From Adhaeretor mobilis (GTDB taxonomy: Bacteria; Planctomycetota; Planctomycetia; Pirellulales; Lacipirellulaceae): a stretch of 64,000 bases of DNA. Where the stretch lies: positions 2,959,178 to 3,023,177 of the forward strand of contig NZ_CP036263.1 of NCBI RefSeq assembly GCF_007741515.1. Reading direction: 5' to 3'. The notes beneath the pieces were generated by a model. The model saw nothing but the letters and a program-made list of their open reading frames with translations. It was not told the DNA's origin and did no database searches. A program made the position numbers and the translations under genes. Shown here one piece after another: positions 17,814-25,295 of this stretch. Positions within the stretch are counted from its first letter, which is position 1, and the number at the start of each line of letters is the position of its first letter.

Positions 17814-18974
17814 GTGTCCGTTCAGCTTTTGAGAAAACTATCTTGGATATTGCCTCTGGCTTGTGCGTGCGTGTGCTGCGTTGCTAAGGAACCGACGCCT
17901 AGTGACGTCAATGCGACTGAAGCGTACTCAACAATCATCCCTGGCTCTGCAGTCTCATTCGAGATGGTGCCCATTGCCGGTGGTGAGTTTCAGATCGGAA
18001 GTCCTGCGAGCGAGCCGGGGCATCAGGACGATGAAAGTCCGCAAGTCACAATTCGTGTAAAACCGTTTTGGATGGGTAAGCATGAAGTCACTTGGGCGGA
18101 ATATCACCTGTTCATGGAGCTGTGCAATATCTTCGAACGGTTTAATGACGCAGGGATTCGCCAAGTCACTTCGGACAACCAGATCGATGCGGTCACCGCA
18201 CCTTCGAAGCTCTATGAACCGAGCTTCACTTACGATAGTGGCGACGATCCACAGCAGCCAGCCGTATCGATGACTCAGTATGCGGCCAAACAGTACACGA
18301 AGTGGTTGAGTTTGCTGACGGGCACTTTCTACCGACTTCCCACCGAAGCAGAGTGGGAATACGCTTGCCGCGCGGGAACGGCCAGCGCCTTTTCATTTGG
18401 AGATGACCCCAACTTGCTCACAGAATATGCTTGGTACTACGAGAATGCCGAAGACGACTACGCGACCTCGCGAGTGGGACTGCACGAGCCCAACTCTTGG
18501 GGTCTCTATAACATGCACGGAAATGTTTCCGAGTGGGTTCTCGATCAATACGACCCGGAGCACTACGCCAAATTTGCTGGACGGACGGTCGATGCCGGCG
18601 ATTTCATCAACTGGCCGACCAAGCTTTTTCCGCTCGTACTCCGTGGGGGATCTTGGTCCACGGAATCCGCGGCTGAGTGTCGGTCTGCTGCACGCCGCCA
18701 ATCTGGCGATGAAGAAGAGTGGAAGAGCAACGACCCCAATACTCCGAAGAGCCCCTGGTGGTTTGCCAGTGACTATGGCCAGACGGTTGGGTTTCGCATT
18801 GTTCGGCCAGTAGTACCACCCCCACGTGCGGAGTGGGAAAAGTACTGGGAGGCAGACCTAGAACAAATCGTCAAACACGTCGACCGACGCATCGACAAAG
18901 AGGGACGTGGCGAGCGTGGGCTCGTTGATCCCCAGCTGCCGGAGGCCATCAAGCAGCAAGAGCAGGCTCGGTGA
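17814..18974 (+). CDS. FGE-like (SUMF1-fold) secreted protein
   Basis: About 386 residues from GTG 17814; a longer in-frame GTG at 17712 is possible but the signal-like segment LLRKLSWILPLACACVCC starts right after 17814. The cysteines there could form a lipobox. The sulfatase-modifying-factor fold is clear: FEMVPIAGGEFQIGSP, VKPFWMGKHEVTWAEY, YRLPTEAEWEYACRAGT, NSWGLYNMHGNVSEWVLDQY and LVLRGGSWSTESAAECRSAAR. Catalytic formylglycine-generating enzymes use a Cys pair just after RGGS; only one Cys is present here, so sulfatase-activating activity is doubtful. A charged tail of about 45 residues follows. It precedes a DUF1080 gene and a sulfatase. Confidence 0.85.
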   Translation: MSVQLLRKLSWILPLACACVCCVAKEPTPSDVNATEAYSTIIPGSAVSFEMVPIAGGEFQIGSPASEPGHQDDESPQVTIRVKPFWMGKHEVTWAEYHLFMELCNIFERFNDAGIRQVTSDNQIDAVTAPSKLYEPSFTYDSGDDPQQPAVSMTQYAAKQYTKWLSLLTGTFYRLPTEAEWEYACRAGTASAFSFGDDPNLLTEYAWYYENAEDDYATSRVGLHEPNSWGLYNMHGNVSEWVLDQYDPEHYAKFAGRTVDAGDFINWPTKLFPLVLRGGSWSTESAAECRSAARRQSGDEEEWKSNDPNTPKSPWWFASDYGQTVGFRIVRPVVPPPRAEWEKYWEADLEQIVKHVDRRIDKEGRGERGLVDPQLPEAIKQQEQAR

Positions 18975-19180
18975 CTCCCCAGGGCAACCTGCATTGGTTA
19001 GACTAGAGCCGCAGTGCTGATCGCTGAGGAATACCTTTACGAGTGATTGCCCGATTGCGTTTCTCGGACGATTTTGGACGAACCAACTGCCCAGCAACGA
19101 ACGCGTCGTTAGCCTTGTTGAGTCGAGCTAACAAATCACGAGACCATTGAAGACATTTTGAAAATTGGAAGGCGATACTT

Positions 19181-20257
19181 ATGAGACACGCACAGAGTTT
19201 GCAGACTTGGGAAAACGGTTGCTCTCGACGTCGAGCGAGGTTGCTGTTGATTGCCATGATTGGGACGTTGATGTGGCACCCGGAGCCCGCGTGCGCTGTC
19301 ATTCAGTTTCAAAAAGTGTTTTTGAGCGAATACATCGAAGAACATCCCGACGAAGAGTTTGCCAAGTTCGCCAAGCGAAAAGCCCGTTGCTACGTGTGTC
19401 ATCAGGGCAAAGGGAACAAACATAACAACGTCTACGGCGAGCAGCTGGCAAGGCTGTTGGACCACAAAGAGGACAAGAAGAACGACGCGAAAATCACCGC
19501 AGCGCTTCGCAAGGTAGGCGAGCTTCCTTTAGATCCGTCCGACCCAAAAAGCGAAACGTTTGCCCAGCGAATAGCCGCCAGCAAATTGCCCGCTGGTGAA
19601 TTGGAAGACCTTAAAAAGCCATGGGGCGTCCCCCTCTTCGATGGCAAGTCGCTAGCTGGCTGGATGGGCGCTACTGACGCCTATGAAGTTCGCGAGGGAG
19701 TTCTAACCAGTGTGCCAGGCCAGTCGGGGAACCTCTACACAGAATCCGAGCATGCCGATTTTGTTCTGCTTTTCGAGTTTCGGCTTACTCCGGGCGCTAA
19801 CAATGGCATCGGAATCCGCACACCATCCAAAGGGGATGCAGCTTACATGGGGATCGAGTTGCAAGTGCTGGACAATACTGCTGAGAAGTACGCCGATCTC
19901 AAGCCGTATCAGTTCCACGGCTCAGCCTATGGGATTGCACCGGCCGAACGAGGGCATCTCAAACCGGTGGGTGAGTGGAACTCCCAGGAAATCCGTTGCG
20001 AAGGGAGCAAGATTGAGGTCGTACTCAATAAGCATGTGATTCTGGACATCGATCTCGACGAGGTCGCACCCAATGGTAAAGCGATTGACGGTAAGGAGCA
20101 TGCTGGTCTGAGTCGAAAAACCGGTCACATCGGCTTGCTTGGCCACGGTGACGTGGTGGAGTATCGCAAATTTGAAATTCAGGATCTCTCCCCTGAAAAG
20201 AAGCTTGGGTCCAGTATGGCCGAAGAGAAAAAGTTCAAGGGCGAACGGACTGAATGA
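19181..20257 (+). CDS. DUF1080 (3-keto-disaccharide hydrolase-like) protein with haem-type CxxCH
   Basis: A 358-residue exported protein. A signal peptide (LLLIAMIGTLMWHPEPACA, about residues 21-39) is followed by a small domain holding one CxxCH haem-attachment motif (Cys70, Cys73, His74 in CYVCHQGKG). From about residue 158 a DUF1080 jelly-roll begins (GVPLFDGKSLAGWMG), continuing through FRLTPGANNGIGIRTP, GIELQVLDN, GEWNSQEIRCEGSKIEVVLN and LLGHGDVVEYRKFEI. DUF1080 members include 3-keto-disaccharide hydrolases. No Met ligand is obvious in the small domain. The CxxCH-plus-DUF1080 fusion suggests oxidative or keto-sugar chemistry coupled to electron transfer at the cell envelope; that is inference. 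Confidence 0.82.
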   Translation: MRHAQSLQTWENGCSRRRARLLLIAMIGTLMWHPEPACAVIQFQKVFLSEYIEEHPDEEFAKFAKRKARCYVCHQGKGNKHNNVYGEQLARLLDHKEDKKNDAKITAALRKVGELPLDPSDPKSETFAQRIAASKLPAGELEDLKKPWGVPLFDGKSLAGWMGATDAYEVREGVLTSVPGQSGNLYTESEHADFVLLFEFRLTPGANNGIGIRTPSKGDAAYMGIELQVLDNTAEKYADLKPYQFHGSAYGIAPAERGHLKPVGEWNSQEIRCEGSKIEVVLNKHVILDIDLDEVAPNGKAIDGKEHAGLSRKTGHIGLLGHGDVVEYRKFEIQDLSPEKKLGSSMAEEKKFKGERTE

Positions 20258-20344
20258 TGGCATTCGTCGTTAATCAAGGTGGTGTGCGTCAACCTCCGCA
20301 CATTCATTTTTAGGGTATGCCTCTGCTGGTAGTCGACCTTCACT

Positions 20345-20373
20345 CCAGCTGGACTTAAGTAGGGATGAAGGTC
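20345..20373 (+). repeat. IS3-type element end, copy 2 (solo)
   Basis: A 29-base stretch matching the reverse complement of 17165-17193 at 25 of 29 positions, with no transposase gene beside it. The preceding bases from 20335 (GACCTTCACTCCAGCTGG) form an imperfect inverted repeat with its far end (GATGAAGGTC). Confidence 0.55.
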
Positions 20374-20482
20374 AAATCCCCAGATACTCTCACAAAGACT
20401 GGTGCATAGGTTCGGGAAAGGCCAATCGAACTGACGAACGGCGAAGGATATCCATAAGATGTCCTGACAAGAAGGGCACAAC

Positions 20483-21952
20483 ATGTTTTCTAGAAGCCGG
20501 TTTGTTCTTAAAAAGATCATGGCATTGATTCGCACTGTATCGATTGTTCTGATCGCTTTTGTCGTCTTGAGTACGGCAAAAACGTTTGCCCGACCAAATG
20601 TGTTATTTATCTCGGTCGATGACATGAACGACTGGGTAGGTTTCCTAGAAGGCCACCCCCAGGTCAAGACTCCTAACATGGACCGATTGGCCAAGCGGGG
20701 AGTTGTCTTTTCCAACGCTCACTGTGCCGCGCCACTCTGCGGCCCTTCGCGGGCGGCTGTTTTTAGCGGAAGGCAACCGTTTAACACTGGCGTGGTCAAC
20801 AACCAGCAGCAGATTCGCAAGCTACATCCGAGTCTTGTGCTGCTGCCACTACACTTTCATGCGCAGGGGTACCGCACCTTAGGCGGTGGAAAGTTGATGC
20901 ATCGCAAGTTTGCCGATATGTATGACGAGGTATTTTTTACCGAGCAGCGTTGGAGTCCGTACGCCAGTAAGAAGCCACAATCTCTTCAGCAAAATTCGCG
21001 CCTAGTGATGCGTCCGCTGAACGGCATGCCCAATGACCGGCAACGGGTCCAACCAGGGAAATTCAGCTCGTTCGATTGGGGAGCCGTCCCAGTGCAAGAT
21101 GATGAGACGGGCGACGGTAAAGTAACCAACTGGGCCGCGGAGTATTTGCGCAACGAAGCTAACCCGAAGAAGCCTTTTTTTCTGGCGACTGGATTCTATC
21201 GACCACACATTCCACTTTACGCACCGCGAAAATACTTCGAACTCTATCCCGTCGACTCCACGATCGTTCCGAAAGTTCCGTCCAGCGATTTGGACGACGT
21301 TGGCAGCGAAGCCATAGCCTTGGCCCATTCCATCCAAACCGGAGGTTTGCATGAGAGCGTTCTCCAGCATGGGCAATGGAAGGACGCCGTGGTGGCCTAC
21401 TTGGCTTGCATTTCGTTTGTCGATACGCAGATTGGTAAATTACTTGACGCTCTAGACAGTGGGCCTTGCGCAGAAAACACCATCGTGATTCTGTGGAGCG
21501 ATCATGGTTGGCATCTCGGGGAAAAGGAACATTGGGGCAAGACCACTGGGTGGGAACGATCCACTCGGGTGCCGCTGGTGATTGTGCCCGCCAAGGCGGA
21601 CTCTGCCAGTTACAAGATCGGTAGCCATTGTGAAGAGGCAGTCGGGCTAATCGATCTGTACCCGACATTGATCGAAATGTGTGCCTTGTCGTCGAAGGCA
21701 GGACTGGACGGCGTTTCGCTAGTCTCCCAATTGTCCGATCCGGAGACCAAAACGACTCGCGTTGTCGTTACGACTGTCGACGAAGGTATCTTTTCAGTGC
21801 GTGATAAACGCTGGCGGCTGATTCATTACGCCGACGGTTCTGAAGAGTTATACGACGAACATAAGGACCCCCAGGAATGGAAGAACTTGGCAGGGGATGA
21901 GCGTTTTGCCGCTGTCAGAGAGCGGCTTGGCAACTCGCTACCTATCGAATGA
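20483..21952 (+). CDS. Formylglycine-dependent sulfatase, iduronate-2-sulfatase-like
   Basis: A 489-residue secreted sulfatase. A signal peptide (about residues 14-36) precedes the metal-binding RPNVLFISVDDMNDWVG (Asp46, Asp47). The sulfatase signature Cys86-Gly-Pro-Ser-Arg90 lies in CAAPLCGPSRAAVFSGRQP; Cys86 would be oxidised to formylglycine. Other features are FFLATGFYRPHIPLYAP, TIVILWSDHGWHLGEKEHWGK and the C-terminal YDEHKDPQEWKNLAGDERFA. The overall pattern is that of the iduronate-2-sulfatase-like subgroup common in planctomycetes, acting on sulfated polysaccharides in the periplasm. Substrate is not determinable. It follows the FGE-like and DUF1080 genes but is separated from them by about 225 bases. 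Confidence 0.92.
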   Translation: MFSRSRFVLKKIMALIRTVSIVLIAFVVLSTAKTFARPNVLFISVDDMNDWVGFLEGHPQVKTPNMDRLAKRGVVFSNAHCAAPLCGPSRAAVFSGRQPFNTGVVNNQQQIRKLHPSLVLLPLHFHAQGYRTLGGGKLMHRKFADMYDEVFFTEQRWSPYASKKPQSLQQNSRLVMRPLNGMPNDRQRVQPGKFSSFDWGAVPVQDDETGDGKVTNWAAEYLRNEANPKKPFFLATGFYRPHIPLYAPRKYFELYPVDSTIVPKVPSSDLDDVGSEAIALAHSIQTGGLHESVLQHGQWKDAVVAYLACISFVDTQIGKLLDALDSGPCAENTIVILWSDHGWHLGEKEHWGKTTGWERSTRVPLVIVPAKADSASYKIGSHCEEAVGLIDLYPTLIEMCALSSKAGLDGVSLVSQLSDPETKTTRVVVTTVDEGIFSVRDKRWRLIHYADGSEELYDEHKDPQEWKNLAGDERFAAVRERLGNSLPIE

Positions 21953-22247
21953 ACTAAACGGTTTAGAGTTTGAGTCGCTACAGAACTCAACGTCATAGTT
22001 TGACATGACAGGATCAGCAACGAATGTACCGTAGCTAGCCATGCGGTGTTGTACTAGAAAGAACTTGTGGCGTAATATTGCCGCAAACGATTCCAGCTTG
22101 CAGAAGGCTAGAAGATCGCCGTGAGTTGAGTTCATCGGCTTCTTCCTGTTGTAAGCTTGAGAGCTGCAGGATGCCTAATTCATTCCCGTAAACCACCAGC
22201 TTTGCCGGTGCGTATCCAATGGGCTCCGCCCTTCCCGGAGTATAAAA

Positions 22248-22291
22248 ACGGATCCTTCCGAGTAAGGCCCCTGGGGGGCAGAAGGATCCGT
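22248..22291 (+). other. Perfect 11-base inverted repeat upstream of tnpA
   Basis: ACGGATCCTTC (22248-22258) pairs perfectly with GAAGGATCCGT (22281-22291) around a 22-base loop. It lies in the 5' leader of the IS200-type tnpA gene. In IS200 a leader hairpin blocks read-through transcription into tnpA; a similar role here is inferred. Confidence 0.6.
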
Positions 22292-22346
22292 AATAAAGGG
22301 CTGGCGCAGCCAATCCCATGTAAAGTGGGACTGCAAGTATCATATT

Positions 22347-22727
22347 GTGATTGTACCAAAGTATAGGAGACGCAAGTTTTACGGTAGTTTGCGGGTGGAG
22401 ATTGGGAAGATTCTCCGCCAGGTTTGTCAGCAGAAGGAAGTGGAACTGGTCGAGGCCAAAGCGATGCCTGACCATGTCCATCTTCTGTTGAGCATTCCAC
22501 CGATGGTTAGCATTGCCAATACGGTGGTGTTTTTGAAGGGCAAGAGTGCGATTCGGATCAATCGTGACCTTGAGAAAGTGAAAGGCAGCTTGTACGGACG
22601 TTCGTTTTGGTCACGCGGTTACTGCGTGAGCACGGTGGGGCTGGATGAAGTGATGATCAAGGAGTACATCCAGAACCAGGAGAAACACGAGCGTGACGGC
22701 GAGCGTGGATTGTTTGACCTCGAATAA
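22347..22727 (+). CDS. tnpA: IS200/IS605-family Y1 transposase TnpA
   Basis: A single-strand DNA transposase of the HUH class. The core reads IVPKYRRRKFYG, AMPDHVHLLLSIPP (the His-x-His metal-binding motif) and FWSRGYCVSTVGLDEVMIKEYIQNQ, whose tyrosine in KEYIQNQ is the catalytic nucleophile. The GTG at 22347 gives 126 residues, but the preceding in-frame codons back to about 22293 encode VKWDCKYHI, which belongs to the conserved N-terminus. No ATG, GTG or TTG lies in that upstream stretch, so translation may use an unusual start or the gene may have lost its start codon. Otherwise intact. Confidence 0.8.
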   Translation: MIVPKYRRRKFYGSLRVEIGKILRQVCQQKEVELVEAKAMPDHVHLLLSIPPMVSIANTVVFLKGKSAIRINRDLEKVKGSLYGRSFWSRGYCVSTVGLDEVMIKEYIQNQEKHERDGERGLFDLE

Positions 22728-22741
22728 TCCCTAACCAACAG

Positions 22742-22758
22742 GGCCCCTTTTAGGGGCC
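22742..22758 (+). terminator. Hairpin after tnpA
   Basis: GGCCCCT (22742-22748) pairs with AGGGGCC (22752-22758) around TTT, 15 bases after the tnpA stop. There is no strong T-run after it, so it could be a terminator or part of the element's right-end structure. Confidence 0.45.
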
Positions 22759-22790
22759 TTCCTCATACTACCGGCTCTGCCGGTAGTTAC

Positions 22791-23155
22791 TGATTGAATC
22801 AGTGAGAAGGTTCATTGCTTGACCGACGTAAGCCTCAACATCCTCAGGGCTGGCCGTCGGTTCGGCAAACCCGGCCTCGGCCGGCCGCCCATCGAGTTGC
22901 GGCGCCATCTCGCTATATCAGATTGCCCGCTTGTTCTTGAGGTAGCGCTGCGTGGCCGCCGCCTTGTCAATCTTCCGCGTGAGCTGATGCTCCAGCTCGG
23001 CCCCCAAACTGTCTGGATCGGTAGGAGGCGGGAGCTCTCCCTCACGCGTCTGCCGGCGGCAGGTCCTCAGCGTGCTCATCGCCGTGTCATCGGCGCTGAC
23101 AGTCCCTTTGCGCATCCCCAGGAGTCGGACCAGCATCGATTCGCTGCTTTAACTG
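22791..23155 (-). other. Degenerate sequence between two insertion elements
   Basis: About 360 bases with minus-strand readings that look like protein but are broken. One runs from about 23136 to 22918 and ends in TRKIDKAAATQRYLKNKRAI then a stop. After a short gap another reads MAPQLDGRPAEAGFAEPTAS and ASPEDVEAYVGQAMNLLTDS into the IS200 right end. This suggests an older gene cut by the insertion elements. I do not recognise its family. Confidence 0.35.
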
Positions 23156-23416
23156 TTATTGTTCGACAGAGCTAAGTAGAGCCGGCTTACCACGACCGGG
23201 CTTGTCCCTGAGGTTTGCGATTCCCTCGGCGTTATATCGCTGCACCCAATGGTGACAAACGCGGCGAGAACTAGTCAACGACCGGGCAATCACTGGAGCC
23301 GTATAACCTTCCAAGGCCAAAACCACCATCTGCAGCCGCTTTGACCGTTTTACATCGGACTCGAAGCGAGCCAATCGCTTCAGTTCCGCCAAACTCAAAT
23401 GAGGTTCTACTTCCAT
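23085..23416 (-). pseudogene. IS630-family transposase, N-terminal remnant
   Basis: From ATG 23416, which has AGGAG upstream, the minus strand encodes the helix-turn-helix region of an IS630 transposase: SLAELKRLARFESDVKRSKR, MVVLALEGYTAPVIARSLTS, RRVCHHWVQRYNAEGIANLR and DKPGRGKPALLSSVEQ. A TAA stop at 23156-23158 interrupts the frame, after which QLKQRIDAGPTPGDA continues the family pattern before decaying. The whole DDE catalytic half is absent. It is inactive. Confidence 0.75.
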
Positions 23417-23750
23417 GCCAAGCTCCTGGTCCAAGTATGTCAGCAGCCAGTATGAGACGCAAAATCGGATCGCGCAATAGCACGGGGGGAATGCGCGCTG
23501 AGATTATTTGAGATGCGTATGAGACCACCGTAGGGTGATGATCGCCAAAACGAAACTCGCTGAGGTGTTTCCCTGACGCGAACACTTCATGCGATTGGGC
23601 GGACTCGTTCGCTGCTGAAAATGATGCAACCGACCGCAGATTCAGCGCCGCCATAACGCATTTTTCATGTAAGAGCTACCCACAGGGGGGCGCTTGGTTA
23701 TACTCTCGGAATCCGTCTTCCGGCCTTGATCCTAGTGGATCGAGTCGCCG
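23417..23750. other. Intergenic region, nothing recognised
   Basis: About 330 bases between the IS630 remnant and the first DUF1254 gene (both minus strand). Short open frames here have no coding character, and no terminator-like hairpin was seen. Confidence 0.35.
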
Positions 23751-25256
23751 TCAATCTACCAACTCAATCTCGCCTGGTCGCCAGGTCTTGTTGATCCATG
23801 GCTCCAGCGGACCGTACATCCGCAAGATCGTAAACCAGCTCTTGCCCGGAATCGTTTCTAGCCAATTGCTTTCCTTTCCGTCGGGAGCTTTCGGGCCAAA
23901 ATAGACGTCGTAGGAGCCGTCCTCGTTCTTCTGGAAGCCCTCACTCTGACTGCCGACGGTGGGAAATGTCTGACTGGTTTGAAGCAGTGAGCGCGTCTGC
24001 GTGTCGTAGATGGTGACTGCCCAGAAGTTGTTGATGGGAACGTTGGGCGGTAGATGGAGCTTGTAGGTCTTCGAGCCATCGAAGGCGTTCTTGTTGGCAT
24101 CCAGATAGGCCAGCGCGTAGTCGGACCCGGCTCCGGGGTGGGTCGTTGCCATGGCGGGCGTGACGCCGGTCGCATTGAAATAAAACAGGACCCGTGCATC
24201 CAGGTTCATGGTGCCGTCCGCTTCGAACGAAGTGTTCTTATTGGCGTAGGCTGTCGTCCAAGAGCTATCGGTGTCGGGGTAGATGAAGACGCCGCCGATG
24301 CGCGGTTGATAGGTAATGGCGCGGGCGGTAGCGTTGCCAAGATTCGCGGCTTCGTTGAGCAGCTTCTTCATGCGGGCATCTGGGCTAAACGGCTTGCCCT
24401 TGACGATGCCGATGGCCGCCAGCTGACCTCGCATCTCTGGGCCGATCGCATCGATGGGTTCGACCTGCACAAGATCGTTAAGATCTTCGAAAAAGCTGAA
24501 GTCTCGGGCGACGATGGTACTGTAGCTCTTGCCCGAAAAGTTGATGAACTCGGTCGCCGGAGGATTGTTTGCTTTAGCGAGCGGGTAGATATTCAACTTC
24601 GACTTGATATTCGCCACGGCTGGGTCCAGCCCCTTCGCGATCGAGCCACGCAGGAACATCAGATTGTTGTACGTGGGTAGCTTGACTATGAAATACCCTT
24701 CGGGTTCGTCTCCGGTGTAGCCCGGAGGAAGCAGCAAATACTTGCCACCCTTGCCTTTGTCCGGGCCGATCACGCCAAGATTGCTGACAAAACGGAACCA
24801 GGCATCGTCGAGGAATCCGAGCATGCCCGGCGGGAGTTCGACAACCAAAGGTCCGTCGGTCTTCAAGTCGAGGTAGTTCACGGCATACAGAGTCGACGTG
24901 TTTCCGGTTAGGTAGAGCGACTCCGATTTGAGCAGCTGCTCGCTGATCGGGACGATGTTGGATGCGGTTGCCCCGATGCTAGCGTTGCCCTTGCGCATGG
25001 CATTGAGTGAACCCGCGCCGGAATGGTTCAGGTAGACTTCAACGCCCCGTATTCGATCAAGGTTGTCGTAAAGCTTGTCGATGGTGGCATCGTTCGGCAC
25101 GCCGTCGAAGAACTCCAGTTCGCCGATCGCCGTCTCGACCTTGTCGGGGATGGCGATGGCATTCATGGCTTCCTTTGGAAGCTGGGCGAATACGGACCCG
25201 CTGCCGATCACGGCGAGTGCGCCGATGAGGGCTAGAGTAACGATGTTCGGTTTCAT
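23751..25256 (-). CDS. DUF1254/DUF1214 secreted protein, paralogue 1
   Basis: A 501-residue exported protein with a clear signal peptide (IVTLALIGALAVIGSGSVFA, cleavage after residue 24). The start has AGGAAATT upstream. The N-terminal DUF1254 half contains DNLDRIRGVEVYLNHSGAG, LYLTGNTSTLYAVNYLDLK and GPLVVELPPGMLGFLDDAWF. The C-terminal DUF1214 half contains SKTYKLHLPPNVPINNFWAV, TIYDTQTRSLLQTSQ, YFGPKAPDGKESNWLET and LRMYGPLEPWINKTWRPGEI. The family's activity is not established. It is the last of three consecutive paralogues on the minus strand, about 40 bases after the second. Confidence 0.88.
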   Translation of the reverse strand: MKPNIVTLALIGALAVIGSGSVFAQLPKEAMNAIAIPDKVETAIGELEFFDGVPNDATIDKLYDNLDRIRGVEVYLNHSGAGSLNAMRKGNASIGATASNIVPISEQLLKSESLYLTGNTSTLYAVNYLDLKTDGPLVVELPPGMLGFLDDAWFRFVSNLGVIGPDKGKGGKYLLLPPGYTGDEPEGYFIVKLPTYNNLMFLRGSIAKGLDPAVANIKSKLNIYPLAKANNPPATEFINFSGKSYSTIVARDFSFFEDLNDLVQVEPIDAIGPEMRGQLAAIGIVKGKPFSPDARMKKLLNEAANLGNATARAITYQPRIGGVFIYPDTDSSWTTAYANKNTSFEADGTMNLDARVLFYFNATGVTPAMATTHPGAGSDYALAYLDANKNAFDGSKTYKLHLPPNVPINNFWAVTIYDTQTRSLLQTSQTFPTVGSQSEGFQKNEDGSYDVYFGPKAPDGKESNWLETIPGKSWFTILRMYGPLEPWINKTWRPGEIELVD

Positions 25257-25295
25257 AATTTCCTGTGAAGGGTGTTTGGTTCTTTGTTCTTCAGG

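Larger units (their letters stand above)
22190..22790 (+). mobile_element. IS200/IS605-type insertion sequence (tnpA only)
   Basis: A compact element with one TnpA gene and hairpin ends. A subterminal hairpin at 22194-22210 (CACCAGC, loop TTT, GCCGGTG, one mismatch) marks the likely left end. A perfect 8-base stem hairpin at 22767-22787 (ACTACCGG, loop CTCTG, CCGGTAGT) marks the right end. IS200/IS605 elements have such hairpin ends rather than terminal inverted repeats. No TnpB follows. The exact ends are inferred. Confidence 0.65.
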
